This document shows positions 1 to 8,537 of a DNA stretch of 64,000 nucleotides, piece after piece (position 1 is the first letter of the stretch; each line of letters opens with the position of its first letter). A program made the translations under genes and the position numbers. Source of the DNA: Frigoribacterium sp. Leaf263 (lineage in GTDB: Bacteria; Actinomycetota; Actinomycetes; Actinomycetales; Microbacteriaceae); contig NZ_LMMO01000001.1 of the NCBI RefSeq assembly GCF_001422285.1, positions 804,915-868,914 of the forward strand, given 5' to 3'. The notes under the pieces were generated by a model. The model did no database searches and had not been told where the DNA came from. It was given only the letters and a program-made list of their open reading frames with translations.

Positions 1-71
1 GCGACGAGCAGGCCGGTGCGCTGCGCGCGTCGGGCCACCCGCGGGCGGTCCCTCGTGAGGAGATCGGTCAT
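1..71 (-). CDS. N-terminus of an unidentified protein, cut by the window edge
   Basis: A minus-strand ATG at 71 opens a frame that stays open to the left edge (about 23 codons, beginning MTDLLTRDRPRVARRAQR). Third positions are G or C, as in its neighbours. There is no strong ribosome-binding site and too little sequence to name a product. Bases 72-213, between it and the TetR gene, show nothing I can name. Confidence 0.35.
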   Translation of the reverse strand, partial: MTDLLTRDRPRVARRAQRTGLLV

Positions 72-213
72 GTCGTCCCAGTCTCGCAGGAGTCGTCGGG
101 TCGTCTGTCGGGCGGCGACCCGTGAGTCGGCCTCCGCAGACAGTACAGGCCGTCGATGAGGGGCCGGCGGGGAGGGCGCGCTCGCCGGGACCGCCGCACC
201 GCGCCTCCGAGGC

Positions 214-783
214 TCACGTCCGCAGCGATCCGAGGTGCCGGTCGAGCGCCGCGATCGCCCACGACGCGTCCTGCCCGAGATCGTAGGCGAGCAGATGCAG
301 CGCCAGGCCGTCGACGACCGCGTGCGTCAGATCGAGGTCGACGTCGCTCGGCGAGGCGCCGAGATGGGCGAGCGCCTCGGCGCAGACGTCGCGCACGACG
401 CGGTGACTCAGCTCGTGCGCCTCGCGGAGGGCGGGTTCGGCCGTGGCGAGGGCCATCAGCGAGACGGTGACCTCCATCTCGTCCCGTCGCTCGGCGTCCA
501 GCGGCAGCAGCTCGAGCAGGATCGCGCGGGCGCTGTCGACGCCCCGCGCGGCGCCCGCCGCTCGCACGACCCGCTGCCGGACGCGTTCGACCAGGAGGTG
601 CACGGCCGCGCTCCGGACGCTCGCCTGGGTGGGGAACGTGTACCGCAGCGACGACGGGGGCAGGCCGGCCTCGGCCGCCACCCGGCGCACCGACATCTCG
701 GCCGGGCCGTCGCGGACGAGCACCCGCCAGGCCGCCTCCGACACCACTCGTCGTCGTTCGTCGACATCCATCGTCCGGGGCAT
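214..783 (-). CDS. TetR/AcrR family transcriptional regulator
   Basis: A 189-residue protein with the two-part TetR layout. An N-terminal helix-turn-helix (about residues 5-50, core RRVAAEAGLPPSSLRYTF) is followed by an all-helical ligand-binding half. I chose the start MPRTMDVDERRR; another ATG six codons upstream (801) and one four codons downstream are possible. The gene is divergent from two SMR exporter genes starting at 879 and shares a 95-base intergenic region with an inverted repeat. By analogy with QacR-like systems it probably represses itself and the exporter pair until a cationic compound binds. The ligand cannot be read from the sequence. Confidence 0.85.
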   Translation of the reverse strand: MPRTMDVDERRRVVSEAAWRVLVRDGPAEMSVRRVAAEAGLPPSSLRYTFPTQASVRSAAVHLLVERVRQRVVRAAGAARGVDSARAILLELLPLDAERRDEMEVTVSLMALATAEPALREAHELSHRVVRDVCAEALAHLGASPSDVDLDLTHAVVDGLALHLLAYDLGQDASWAIAALDRHLGSLRT

Positions 784-801
784 CCCCGCATTTTGGCACA
801 T

Positions 802-844
802 CCGTACGAGATCCGTGCTAAGAATGGGCCTCGTGGTCGTACGG
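802..844. promoter_or_regulatory. Candidate TetR operator between regulator and SMR genes
   Basis: CCGTACGA (802-809) is repeated as its exact reverse complement TCGTACGG (837-844), 27 bases apart, in the short divergent region between the TetR gene and the SMR pair. The placement suits a regulator site for both directions. The wide spacer is unusual for a single TetR dimer, so two half-occupied sites or DNA looping are alternatives. Confidence 0.4.
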
Positions 845-878
845 TCGTGCGACTATCCACTTGCGAACGGAGCGGCAC

Positions 879-1193
879 ATGGCCTGGGCACTGCTGATCG
901 TCTCGGGGGTGCTCGAGTCCGTCTGGGCGTCGGCCCTCGGGGCGTCGAAGAACTTCACGAGGCGGGGGCCGACGGCGCTGTTCGTCGTCGCGCTCGCCCT
1001 GAGCATGGTGGGCCTCGCCCTCGCCATGAACGACATCCCCGTCGGGACGGCCTACGCCGTCTGGGTCGGCATCGGCGCGGTGCTGACGGTCGTCATCGGC
1101 GTCGTCCGCAAGCAGGAGGTCCTCACGATCGGCCGCGGCATCCTGCTGGCCCTGCTGATCGGCTGCGTCATCGGCCTCAAGGTGGTCAGCTGA
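879..1193 (+). CDS. SMR family transporter, SugE/Gdx-like subunit
   Basis: A 104-residue, four-helix small multidrug resistance protein of normal family length. The essential membrane glutamate is E13 in the first helix (GVLESVWASAL), and the segment PVGTAYAVWVGIGAV is the SMR signature in the third helix. It looks closer to the SugE/Gdx guanidinium-exporter branch than to EmrE. I start at MAWALLIV rather than six codons upstream because the transmembrane helix begins there. Its stop overlaps the next SMR gene by one base (TGATG), so the two are probably translated together and form a heterodimer. The divergent TetR regulator probably controls them. Confidence 0.88.
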   Translation: MAWALLIVSGVLESVWASALGASKNFTRRGPTALFVVALALSMVGLALAMNDIPVGTAYAVWVGIGAVLTVVIGVVRKQEVLTIGRGILLALLIGCVIGLKVVS

Positions 1194-1555
1194 TGCCGTG
1201 GATCGTGCTCGTCGTCAGCGCCGTGCTCGAGGCCGTCTGGGCGACCGCCCTCGGCCGGAGCGACGGGCTCAGCGTCCTCACGCCGTCGATCGTGTTCTTC
1301 GTCGCGCTCGCCGCCTCGATGCTCACCCTCGCCTACGTCACCCGCCACATCCCGATCAGCACCGCCTACGCGATCTGGGCCGGACTCGGCGCGGCGTTCA
1401 CCGTCACGTACAGCATGCTGACGGGCGGCGAGGCGGTCACGGCCCTGCGGGTGCTGTTCCTCGCCGGCATCGTCGCCAGCGTCGTCGGCCTCAAGCTGCT
1501 GAGGCCCCGCCCCGCCGCGGCGGCGGAGGTGGTCGACGAGCCGACGGGTCGCTAG
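1193..1555 (+). CDS. SMR family transporter, second subunit
   Basis: A 120-residue SMR protein with four predicted membrane helices, the conserved glutamate at E13 (AVLEAVWATAL) and the third-helix signature PISTAYAIWAGLGAAF. It differs from its partner by a roughly 15-residue Ala/Glu-rich cytoplasmic tail. The ATG overlaps the stop of the preceding SMR gene. Paired SMR genes usually encode dual-topology partners that work as a heterodimer, and that is my inference here. Substrate is unknown; guanidinium or quaternary ammonium compounds are plausible from the family. Confidence 0.87.
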   Translation: MPWIVLVVSAVLEAVWATALGRSDGLSVLTPSIVFFVALAASMLTLAYVTRHIPISTAYAIWAGLGAAFTVTYSMLTGGEAVTALRVLFLAGIVASVVGLKLLRPRPAAAAEVVDEPTGR

Positions 1556-1635
1556 GGTGTGGGCCATGCAGTGCTGCTGAGCCTCCGTCGAGTACCCGCC
1601 CCGCGCCTCCTCGGCGCTCGATCGATCGGTTCAGC

Positions 1636-2502
1636 ATGTCCGCAGCCCTGCCCCTCCACGGCAAGACCGCCCTCGTCACCGGCGTCTCACGACGCCGCGG
1701 CATCGGGTTCGCCGTCGCCACTAAGCTCGCCGCGCTCGGTGCGAGCGTCGTCGTGCAGCACCACCGCCCGCACGACCTCGAGCTGCCCTGGGGCGGCGAC
1801 GACCTCGACGCGGTCCGCGACGGGATCCGCGCGCACCTGACCCCCGGGGCCTCGTTCGCCGACGTCGCCGCCGACCTCGCCGACCCGGAGAGCATCGGCC
1901 GCGTGATGAGCGTCGCCACCGAGCTGACCGGGTCGCTCGACGTGCTCGTCTGCAACCACGCCAAGAGCGGCGACGACGGCAGCATCCTCGACATGACCCC
2001 CGAGCGCCTCACCGCGTTCTGGGAGGTCGACACGCGCTCGACGCTGCTGCTCACCACCGCGTTCGCCCGTCTGCGGGCACCCCGGGTCGAGACCCCGCGC
2101 CGCCCCGGCGACCGCATCGTCGGGACGGGCCCCTACGAGGAGGCGCGGGGTCACGTCATCTGGATGACGTCCGGGCAGATCCACGGCGCGATGCGCGGCG
2201 AGGTCGCCTACGCCGCGAGCAAGGCGGCGCTCGCCGGGGTCACCCCCACCGTGGCCGCCGAGCTGCTCGAGCTCGGCATCGTGCTGAACACGATCGACCC
2301 GGGGCCCGTGAATACCGGCTACCTGGACCCGGAGACGACCGACCGGTCGCTCGACGACCTCGCCGAGCAGCTCGCGAGCACGCCGTTCGGCCGAGTCGGA
2401 CGACCGGAGGACCCGGCCGAGCTGATCGGCTGGCTCGTCACCTCGGCCGGCAGCTGGGTGGTCGGCCAGGTGCTGACGTCCGACGGCGGCTTCGGGCTCT
2501 GA
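1636..2502 (+). CDS. Short-chain dehydrogenase/reductase (SDR)
   Basis: A 288-residue SDR. The nucleotide-binding loop is a variant (TGVSRRRGIG, with three extra basic residues, compatible with NADP preference). The catalytic residues are visible: Ser in WMTSGQIHG and the YAASK tetrad motif. The C-terminus ends VLTSDGGFGL, as is common in the family. The start MSAALPLHGKTALVTG follows a GC-rich 80-base gap carrying one CGCGCCTCC repeat. It stands alone between the SMR pair and a convergent glycosidase, so neither substrate nor pathway can be assigned. Confidence 0.85.
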   Translation: MSAALPLHGKTALVTGVSRRRGIGFAVATKLAALGASVVVQHHRPHDLELPWGGDDLDAVRDGIRAHLTPGASFADVAADLADPESIGRVMSVATELTGSLDVLVCNHAKSGDDGSILDMTPERLTAFWEVDTRSTLLLTTAFARLRAPRVETPRRPGDRIVGTGPYEEARGHVIWMTSGQIHGAMRGEVAYAASKAALAGVTPTVAAELLELGIVLNTIDPGPVNTGYLDPETTDRSLDDLAEQLASTPFGRVGRPEDPAELIGWLVTSAGSWVVGQVLTSDGGFGL

Positions 2503-2567
2503 GGCGGGCCGGTGCGGCCGGCCCCGCCGCTCGCGGTGCGGCCGGACGCGGTGCGGCCGGACGCGCC

Positions 2568-3875
2568 TCAGCGGCGTGCGACCACGGCCCAGCCGTGCGG
2601 CCCGACCGAGAGCACGTCGCCGTCGAGCCCCGCGTCGCGCCCGGCGAGCCACTCGCCCGGCGCCGGCTCGGGCACGCGCAGCTCGTCGTCACCCAGATTC
2701 AGCGCAACGACGAGCGCCTCGTCCGGCCCGTCCCCGGTGATCTCGAGCACGAGCGTCTCGTTCGAGACCGCGATCGTGCGACTGCGCGCCGTGTGCAGCC
2801 AGGGGTGACGGCGTCTCACGCCGATGAGCTCCTGGTGCAGCGCGAGGACCTCGGGGACGGCGCCGTCCACCCCGAGCCCCGGCTCGTCGACGGGCGCCGA
2901 GGGGAACGGCGGGCGCACGGCGTCGTCGCCGCCGACCCGCTCCTCCTTCAGGGCCCGGAGCCCCAGTTCGTCGCCGTAGTAGATCGTGGGCGTGCCGCCG
3001 AGCGTCAGCAGCAGCGCCACCGCATGATCGTGGTGACGGTCGTCGTCGATCTGGCTGGCGATGCGGGTCACGTCGTGATTGCCGACGAACGTGAGCGGCA
3101 CGAAGTGCTCGAGGAACCCGTCGTGGCGCTGCAGCGCCCACTCGAGCTCGTGCAGGTTGACGTCGTTCAGCGCATGCCAGACCCCCTGCCACAGCTCGTA
3201 CTGGGTGACGCTGTCGAGTGCTCCGTCGGCGACGGCCGCGACGTAGTCGCCGTGCAGCACCTCGCCGACGACGTACACGTCGGGGTGGCGTTCGCGCAGC
3301 GGCGGCAGCACGGTCGCCCAGAACGCCGAGGGGACCGAGTACGCGGCGTCGAGTCGCCAGGCGTCCGCCCCGCGATCGCACCAGTACGTGAGCACGTCGG
3401 TCACGCGGCGGGCGACCTCGGGCGAGTCGTGGTCGAGCGCGATGAGGCCGCCGTGGCCCTCGAAGGTCGCGAGGCCGCCGTCGTCGTCGCGACGGAACAG
3501 CGCGGCGGCCGGCGACGACGGGTCGCGTCGCGCCTCGAGCAGGTCGGGGAACTCGGGGCCGACGTGGTTGAAGACCCCGTCGAGCATGATCTGGACGCCC
3601 TTCGCGTGCGCCGCGTCGATGAGCGTCACGAGGTCGGCCTCGGTGCCGAGGCGCGGGTCGACGGCGAACCAGTCGATCGTGTCGTAACCGTGCGTCGACG
3701 AGGCGAACACCGGCCCGAGGGCGAGGCCGTTGGCGCCGAGCGCCAGCAGATGGTCGAGCCAGGGGACCAGATCGAGGAGGCGCGGTGCCGGCGAGCGGTC
3801 CGCCCCGGTCGTGTCGGCCCCGACGAAGCCGAGCGGATAGACGTGCCACCAGATGGTGTGCTTCGAGCTGTTCAC
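2568..3875 (-). CDS. GH13 (alpha-amylase family) glycosidase
   Basis: A 435-residue cytoplasmic GH13 enzyme with no signal peptide. The (beta/alpha)8 barrel motifs run in order: DGVFNHVG (region I), WRLDAAY with the nucleophile Asp (II), VVGEVLHG with the acid/base Glu (III) and FVGNHDVT with the transition-state Asp (IV). A short C-terminal beta domain ends in WAVVARR. At about 435 residues it is shorter than secreted amylases and resembles intracellular oligosaccharide hydrolases such as cyclomaltodextrinase or alpha-glucosidase-like enzymes. The start is a GTG (MNSSKHTIWWHVYPLGF). It is probably monocistronic; substrate linkage cannot be deduced. Confidence 0.85.
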   Translation of the reverse strand: MNSSKHTIWWHVYPLGFVGADTTGADRSPAPRLLDLVPWLDHLLALGANGLALGPVFASSTHGYDTIDWFAVDPRLGTEADLVTLIDAAHAKGVQIMLDGVFNHVGPEFPDLLEARRDPSSPAAALFRRDDDGGLATFEGHGGLIALDHDSPEVARRVTDVLTYWCDRGADAWRLDAAYSVPSAFWATVLPPLRERHPDVYVVGEVLHGDYVAAVADGALDSVTQYELWQGVWHALNDVNLHELEWALQRHDGFLEHFVPLTFVGNHDVTRIASQIDDDRHHDHAVALLLTLGGTPTIYYGDELGLRALKEERVGGDDAVRPPFPSAPVDEPGLGVDGAVPEVLALHQELIGVRRRHPWLHTARSRTIAVSNETLVLEITGDGPDEALVVALNLGDDELRVPEPAPGEWLAGRDAGLDGDVLSVGPHGWAVVARR

Positions 3876-3937
3876 CTCTCACACCGTACGGGTCGAGGGC
3901 GGACGCCGGCCTGGCGCGCACCCGACCGACGGCCGGA

Positions 3938-4651
3938 TCAGAGCGCGATGCGTCGGGAGACCACGTCGCGGGCCACGTCGGCGAGCTTCAGATTGTGACG
4001 GCGGGCGTACGAGCGGAGGGATTCGAAGGCGTCGTCCGTGCTGACGGACAGCGACTCGGAGAGCACCCCCTTGGCCTGCTCGATGACGACGCGACTGCCC
4101 AGCGCCTTCTGCAGCTGCTGCTGGACGAGAGCGCTCTGGCGGGCTGTCCGCTCGTGGAGGATGCCCACCGTAGCGACGTCGGCCAGGGCCTGAGCGGCGC
4201 GGAGGTCGCGCGGAGCCAGCTCGCTCGGCCGGTCGCGCAGCAGGGTGAGCGTGCCGACCGTCTCGGAGCGGAGGCGCAGGGGGATGGCGAACGACGACCG
4301 GAAGCCGCGTCGCGTGGCGATCGATTCGTAGCTGTGCCACCGGGGCGGACCGTCGACGAGGTCGGCGACCATGACCGGCTTGCCGCTCGTGTAGCAGTCG
4401 AGGCAGGGGCCCGCTTGCGCGCCCACCTCGAGCACCTCGACGAGATCGAGCGATTCGCTCGACGACGCGACGATGTCGAGGGCGCCGTCGTCGTCGGCGA
4501 GGAGGATGCCGGTCGCGGCGACGTCGAAGAGCGCGACGCTCGTCTCGACGACGGTCTGGAGGAGATCGACGACGTCGTACTCGGCGACGAGCGTGTCGGC
4601 CAATGTGGTGAAGAGGTCGACCAGATGGGTCTCCCGTTCGGAGCTAGTCAT
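3938..4651 (-). CDS. GAF-ANTAR RNA-binding antiterminator
   Basis: A 237-residue protein. A GAF sensor domain (about residues 15-165) is followed by an ANTAR domain (about 175-232) with the typical QKALGSRVVIEQAKGVLSE core. ANTAR domains bind paired hexaloop RNA hairpins and prevent transcription termination. The GAF domain contains GPCLDCY, with two cysteines that could sense redox or a ligand (inference). It overlaps the upstream GAF-ANTAR gene by eight bases, so the two are co-transcribed and may act as partners. No ANTAR-target hairpin was recognised nearby. Confidence 0.88.
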   Translation of the reverse strand: MTSSERETHLVDLFTTLADTLVAEYDVVDLLQTVVETSVALFDVAATGILLADDDGALDIVASSSESLDLVEVLEVGAQAGPCLDCYTSGKPVMVADLVDGPPRWHSYESIATRRGFRSSFAIPLRLRSETVGTLTLLRDRPSELAPRDLRAAQALADVATVGILHERTARQSALVQQQLQKALGSRVVIEQAKGVLSESLSVSTDDAFESLRSYARRHNLKLADVARDVVSRRIAL

Positions 4652-5360
4652 TGCGGTGTTCCTCGATTCCGAATTCTGTGGCCGAGAACGAGAGGCGTCC
4701 GTCGAGGATCTCTGCGGCGACGTCCGTCACTCGGGCGCCGGTCGAGTACGCGTGACCTTGGATGAGCAGGTACGCGTCGTCGACGGAGACGTCGGCCTGG
4801 ACGATGACCCGGCCGGTCGCCTGGTGCACGATGCGGCGCGAGTGGGACCCGACGGGGTCGGGCTCGACTCCGGCATCGTGCGCCTGTCGCTCGATGCCGT
4901 TCTTGAGCACGGCGCGGCTGACGGCCCGCGCCAGCAGGCGGGCATCGTCGACCGCCTCGTCAGGCAGTGACTCCGCCCGGTCGGAGTACATGTCGATGGC
5001 GCCGAGCTCGAGAGGACCCACCCGGACCGGGAAGACGAACATCGCCCGTACGTCGAGGCTCTGGAGGGCCGCGCCGAACAGGGGCCAGACCGCCGGCGTC
5101 GACGCGCGGGCGTCAGCGAGGATGACGGGCGAGCCCGAGCGCATCGAGTCCCAGCAGGGGCCCTCGCCGAGGTCGAACTGCAGCTCGTCGAGCCGTTCGG
5201 CGGTGCCGTCGGTCGCCGTGAGGGTCTCGTTGCCGAGCACGGAGCCCACCGTCGCGACCGAGACGCCCGTCACGGGGAAGAGGTCGAGGAACGGTCGGGA
5301 CAGAGCGTCGGCGTTCGGGGCAAGGGCGATCGCTCGGACCGCCTCGTCGAGCTTGGACAT
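4644..5360 (-). CDS. GAF-ANTAR RNA-binding antiterminator
   Basis: A 238-residue GAF (about residues 5-150) plus ANTAR (about 160-220) protein, the first gene of a two-gene overlapping operon. The GAF core GEGPCWDSMRSG corresponds to the GPC motif of its neighbour. The ANTAR segment (RRIVHQATGRVIVQADVSVDDAY) is more divergent and lacks the usual EQAKG wording, so RNA binding may be altered. The tail after ANTAR (SFSATEFGIEEHRND) is unique. Such proteins usually link a small-molecule or light signal to antitermination; the signal here is unknown. Confidence 0.83.
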   Translation of the reverse strand: MSKLDEAVRAIALAPNADALSRPFLDLFPVTGVSVATVGSVLGNETLTATDGTAERLDELQFDLGEGPCWDSMRSGSPVILADARASTPAVWPLFGAALQSLDVRAMFVFPVRVGPLELGAIDMYSDRAESLPDEAVDDARLLARAVSRAVLKNGIERQAHDAGVEPDPVGSHSRRIVHQATGRVIVQADVSVDDAYLLIQGHAYSTGARVTDVAAEILDGRLSFSATEFGIEEHRND

Positions 5361-5447
5361 CCCACCCCCTCACGTCGAGACCAAACCTATCGGGTCGCGT
5401 CGCCCTGGCGTCCGCGACGTGGAGGGGGTCGGCGTCGAGGGGGTCGG

Positions 5448-5729
5448 TCAGCTCGGTGGTCCTCCGAACGACCAGTCGAGGTCGTCGAAGTCGGGGTAGG
5501 CGACATCGGGCTCGTCGAACCCCTGCGCGAGGTTCTCGACGACCTCGAGCCAGACCTCGGTGAGCGGTGTGACGAGGAGGGACACCCGGCTGCCGGTCGC
5601 CGTCTCGAGTTCGACGAAGGCCGTCTCGCCCTCGGAGGCCGCGAGGATCCGGCGCTTGATCTCGGGGAGATCGCTGGTGGGGGCCAGGGCCACGCTGTGC
5701 TGGCCGGTGTGCAGGGTGGTGAGAGACAT
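5448..5729 (-). CDS. Small hypothetical protein
   Basis: A 93-residue acidic protein (MSLTTLHTGQHSVALAP start) with a GAGG ribosome-binding site just before the ATG. It is predicted soluble, with no membrane segment or metal motif, and ends in an Asp/Pro-rich tail (DVAYPDFDDLDWSFGG). It lies 87 bases downstream-facing from the GAF-ANTAR operon start, on the same strand but upstream of it, so the two may share regulation. I do not recognise the family. Confidence 0.6.
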   Translation of the reverse strand: MSLTTLHTGQHSVALAPTSDLPEIKRRILAASEGETAFVELETATGSRVSLLVTPLTEVWLEVVENLAQGFDEPDVAYPDFDDLDWSFGGPPS

Positions 5730-5838
5730 GAGACCTCGTTCGTCTGGTCGCGGTGGGTCGTTCGGGGCGTCGCGTCCGAGGTCTGGAGACGGAGGGGCCT
5801 GGTCGAATCCGCAGGGATGTGCAGAGCTGGTGATGGTT

Positions 5839-5861
5839 TCCGGCCCGGACGGGGCCGGAAC
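5839..5861. other. Hairpin in the 5730-6057 gap
   Basis: TTCCGGCCC (5839-5847) pairs perfectly with GGGCCGGAA (5853-5861) around a five-base loop. There is no T-run on either side, so it may be a weak terminator for the minus-strand P450 gene that ends at 6058, or a structured leader. The remainder of the 328-base gap is GC-rich with no convincing open frame. Confidence 0.4.
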
Positions 5862-6057
5862 GGGTGACGCGTGCGGGGGCGGGCCGCGACCCCACGCCCG
5901 AGGCCGCGACCCGGCGGCGAGCCGCGCCGCACCGAACTCCCTGCCGCGCCCGGCCTGAGGGCCGTCGCGGTGCCCGTGAAGACTCGATCAGGAAGTGACT
6001 CCATCCTGCCCTGGCCGCGGCCCGCGGGCACGGGGTTGACATCGCGCCCGCTCTCCC

Positions 6058-7389
6058 TCAGCGGCGCGGGGAGTGGCCCCGCGGGAGGTGCACCGGGCAG
6101 CGAGGAGCGTCGCCGGTCGCGCGCACCCGCCCGCCGGAGGCGGGCTTCGTCGGCAGGCGACGCCGGTTCACCTCGAGTCCCGTGTCGAGCACGGTGACCC
6201 TCGGGTCGCTCAGGGTCGCCACGGCGGCGGCCAGCCCCGCGATGGCGAGCTTCTCGCCGGGGCAGCGGTGGCCGGTGGCGACCCCGGCACCGCCGTGCGG
6301 GATGAACGCGGCGATGGCCTCGTAGTCGTCGACTCCGACGAAGCGCTCGGGGTCGAACTCGTCGGCGCGCTCCCACGAGGCGCGGTCGGTGTCCGTGCCG
6401 AGGATGTCGAGCACGAGGCGCCCTCCCTCGGGCACGGTGAGTCCGTCGAATTCGACGTCGCGTCGGGTGAGCCCCGGCAGCATCGGCACGAACGGGGCCG
6501 TGCGTCGGATCTCCTGCGCGAAGGCGACCGCGAGCGGGCCGTCGACGAGCGAGCCGCGCTCCGCGGTCTCGGCGGCGATGCGCCTCCTCCATTCGGGGCG
6601 GTCGTGCAGCTCCTTCGCGGCGAACGCGACGAAGCGGGAGACGGCGATCAGGGGGCGGATGCTGTTCTGCAGCTCGATGCCCGCGAGCCGGGCCGGCAGC
6701 AGACGGCCCTCGCGGTCGCGATGCCAGGTCCACTCGAACAGGGCCGTGCCCGCGTCGGGGGTGAGGCGCCCGGCCCGGGTCGACTCGATCAGGCGCTCGG
6801 CGTGACGATCCGACCAGCGCCGGTGGAGGGCCGCGAGCAGGTACTCGGGCGAGTAGGGCACCCCGAAGCCGTCGACGATCTGCGCCAGTCGTGCCGACCA
6901 TCGGGTCTTGGCGGCCGCGGTGCCCGGCAGGCCGGCCCAGCGCATGCCCGCGCGACCGAAGGCGCCGACCGCCGCGTCGTAGGCCGAACGCTCGCCGCCG
7001 GCGAGCCACTCGTCGAGCTCGGCGCGCCATTCCCGCGCGAACAGGGGCGTGAGGCGGGCGACCTGCGCGTCGTCGTAGGCGACGTCGACGAAGGTGGCCT
7101 TGCGATGACGGTGATCGTCACCGTCGAGGCTGTGCACCGAGCCCTTGCCGAACAACGTGCCCTGCACGATCCCCGGCATCGCGCCGTGGCGGGCGATGAC
7201 GTCGCCGTCGGAGAAGAGCTCGACGGCCTCCGCTCCTCTCACGAGGAGGGCGTCATCGCCCAGCAGGCCGAGGGGCGCCGCCCGGGCGTCGGGTGCGACC
7301 CGATCCCAGATCCGCGAACCGAAGCCGTAGCCGCGGGTCATCAGCGAGAGCGAATCGTCTGTTAATGCACGGAGGATCATGCGGGTCAT
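6058..7389 (-). CDS. Cytochrome P450, CYP152-like peroxygenase
   Basis: A 443-residue soluble P450. The haem-ligand Cys is near residue 376 in FIPHGGAGVATGHRCPGE, a loop form typical of CYP152. The I-helix region reads IELQNSIRPLIAVSRFVAFA, with the Arg-Pro pair that replaces the usual acid-alcohol pair in CYP152 enzymes (P450-SPalpha, BSbeta, OleT). There the arginine binds the fatty-acid carboxylate and H2O2 is used directly. The likely role is therefore H2O2-dependent hydroxylation or decarboxylation of fatty acids, with no redox partner. None is encoded next to it. ATGs three codons apart (7389, 7380) are both possible starts. Confidence 0.82.
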   Translation of the reverse strand: MTRMILRALTDDSLSLMTRGYGFGSRIWDRVAPDARAAPLGLLGDDALLVRGAEAVELFSDGDVIARHGAMPGIVQGTLFGKGSVHSLDGDDHRHRKATFVDVAYDDAQVARLTPLFAREWRAELDEWLAGGERSAYDAAVGAFGRAGMRWAGLPGTAAAKTRWSARLAQIVDGFGVPYSPEYLLAALHRRWSDRHAERLIESTRAGRLTPDAGTALFEWTWHRDREGRLLPARLAGIELQNSIRPLIAVSRFVAFAAKELHDRPEWRRRIAAETAERGSLVDGPLAVAFAQEIRRTAPFVPMLPGLTRRDVEFDGLTVPEGGRLVLDILGTDTDRASWERADEFDPERFVGVDDYEAIAAFIPHGGAGVATGHRCPGEKLAIAGLAAAVATLSDPRVTVLDTGLEVNRRRLPTKPASGGRVRATGDAPRCPVHLPRGHSPRR

Positions 7390-7433
7390 GGTGCCAGCGA
7401 CGGGGAGCCGCGGTCCGCCGCCGGAGGGCGCTT

Positions 7434-7469
7434 GACATCCGGCCCGGCGACGGGCAGGGGCCGGGTGTC
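7434..7469 (-). terminator. Putative terminator downstream of the 7476-7763 gene
   Basis: GACATCCGGCCC (7434-7445) and GGGCCGGGTGTC (7458-7469) form a 12-bp stem with one G-T pair and a 12-base loop, seven bases after the stop of the small minus-strand gene. It would end that transcript before the P450 gene. Confidence 0.5.
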
Positions 7470-7475
7470 GTGACG

Positions 7476-7763
7476 TCAGACGGCCCGCAGGGCCGAGGGG
7501 ATCTGCGCCTTCTCGAGCGCGTCGAGGAACACCGCGCGGGCGGCGCGCTCATCGGCGCAGAACTCGATCTCGAGCGGGCGGGCGAGCGTGGTGACCTCGA
7601 GCAGGCCGGCGACCACGCAGACGAAGCCGAGCACCGCGGTGGCGTCGTCGTGGGGGAGTCGCGCGTCGACGACCCGCCACTGATCGCGGGCGAGCTCGTC
7701 GAAACGGATGTCGCCGTCGGCGAGAGACGAGACGGGGCGGATGGCGCTGGCGGTGATGGTCAT
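7476..7763 (-). CDS. Small hypothetical protein
   Basis: A 95-residue protein starting MTITASAIRPVSSL with a good GAGGGACC ribosome-binding site. It is mixed alpha/beta, with a hydrophobic middle (VLGFVCVVAGLLEVTTL) too short and isolated to be a confident membrane anchor. It carries no motif I recognise. It is transcribed away from the divergent padR gene, with a 226-base region between them. Confidence 0.55.
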   Translation of the reverse strand: MTITASAIRPVSSLADGDIRFDELARDQWRVVDARLPHDDATAVLGFVCVVAGLLEVTTLARPLEIEFCADERAARAVFLDALEKAQIPSALRAV

Positions 7764-7989
7764 GATGCGGTCCCTCGGTCGGCGGCGGGCGAGCTGCTGC
7801 GGTGATCTCGGGCCCCCATCCGGGGGCGTGCCTCGAGATTATGACTGAGCTTGATTTTCTTGAACGGGATTGCGGCCCCCGCGATCGTGGCCTATAGGGG
7901 CGGAACGGGAGCCTGGGCGTCGGCTCTGCTCCGTCTCGGAGCCCGGGTATATCGTTCGGGTATCGCTCGACCCTCGACAGGAGATCATC

Positions 7990-8532
7990 ATGAGCACCTC
8001 GCGTACACCCGGCTCGTTCAGCGTCGACCTCGACGGGATGTGGCAGGCGATGGATCAGCTGCGCTCGACCTTCGATCGCCGTGACGGCGCCCGCGCCCCC
8101 CGCGGCGAGGTCCGCGCCGCCATCCTCGCCCTCCTCGCCGAGCGGCCGATGCACGGCTACCAGGTCATCCACGAGATCGACGAGCGCAGCGGCGGCGACT
8201 GGAAGCCCAGCGCCGGCTCGGTCTACCCGACCCTGCAGCTCCTCGCCGACGAGGGCCTGATCGTCGCGGAGGAGACCGACGGTCGCAAGGTCTACTCGCT
8301 GACCGACTCCGGGCGGGCCGCCGCCGGCGTCGACGGAGCGGACGCCTCCGACCCGTGGGCTCCCCAGCGATCGACGGGCGACCGACGCACCGCGCTGCCC
8401 CGGGCCGGGGTCGAACTGGCCCGTGCCACCGCCCAGGTCGGTCGCACCGGCACCTCCGCTCAGGTCGACGAGGCGGTGGCGGTCCTCGACGAGGCCCGCC
8501 GTCGCATCTACTCGATCCTCGCCCGAGACTGA
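7990..8532 (+). CDS. PadR family transcriptional regulator
   Basis: A 180-residue PadR protein. A low-complexity N-terminus (1-40) precedes the winged helix (about residues 42-105). Family hallmarks are visible: ILALLAERPMHGYQVIHEI, then SAGSVYPTLQLLADEGLI and GRKVYSLTDSG. The C-terminal helices, used for dimerisation, run to residue 180. The start MSTSRTPGSF has an AGGAG site; an upstream extension in the same frame lacks one. The promoter region contains the direct repeat GGTATATCG/GGGTATCG (about 7947-7966), a possible autoregulatory site. The gene is followed after five bases by a UbiB-type kinase. Confidence 0.88.
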   Translation: MSTSRTPGSFSVDLDGMWQAMDQLRSTFDRRDGARAPRGEVRAAILALLAERPMHGYQVIHEIDERSGGDWKPSAGSVYPTLQLLADEGLIVAEETDGRKVYSLTDSGRAAAGVDGADASDPWAPQRSTGDRRTALPRAGVELARATAQVGRTGTSAQVDEAVAVLDEARRRIYSILARD

Positions 8533-8537
8533 CGCGG

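Noticed and set aside
802..878. Guanidine riboswitch before the SugE-like gene
   Set aside because: Only 95 bases separate it from tetR, and no paired ACGR-type hairpins are visible.
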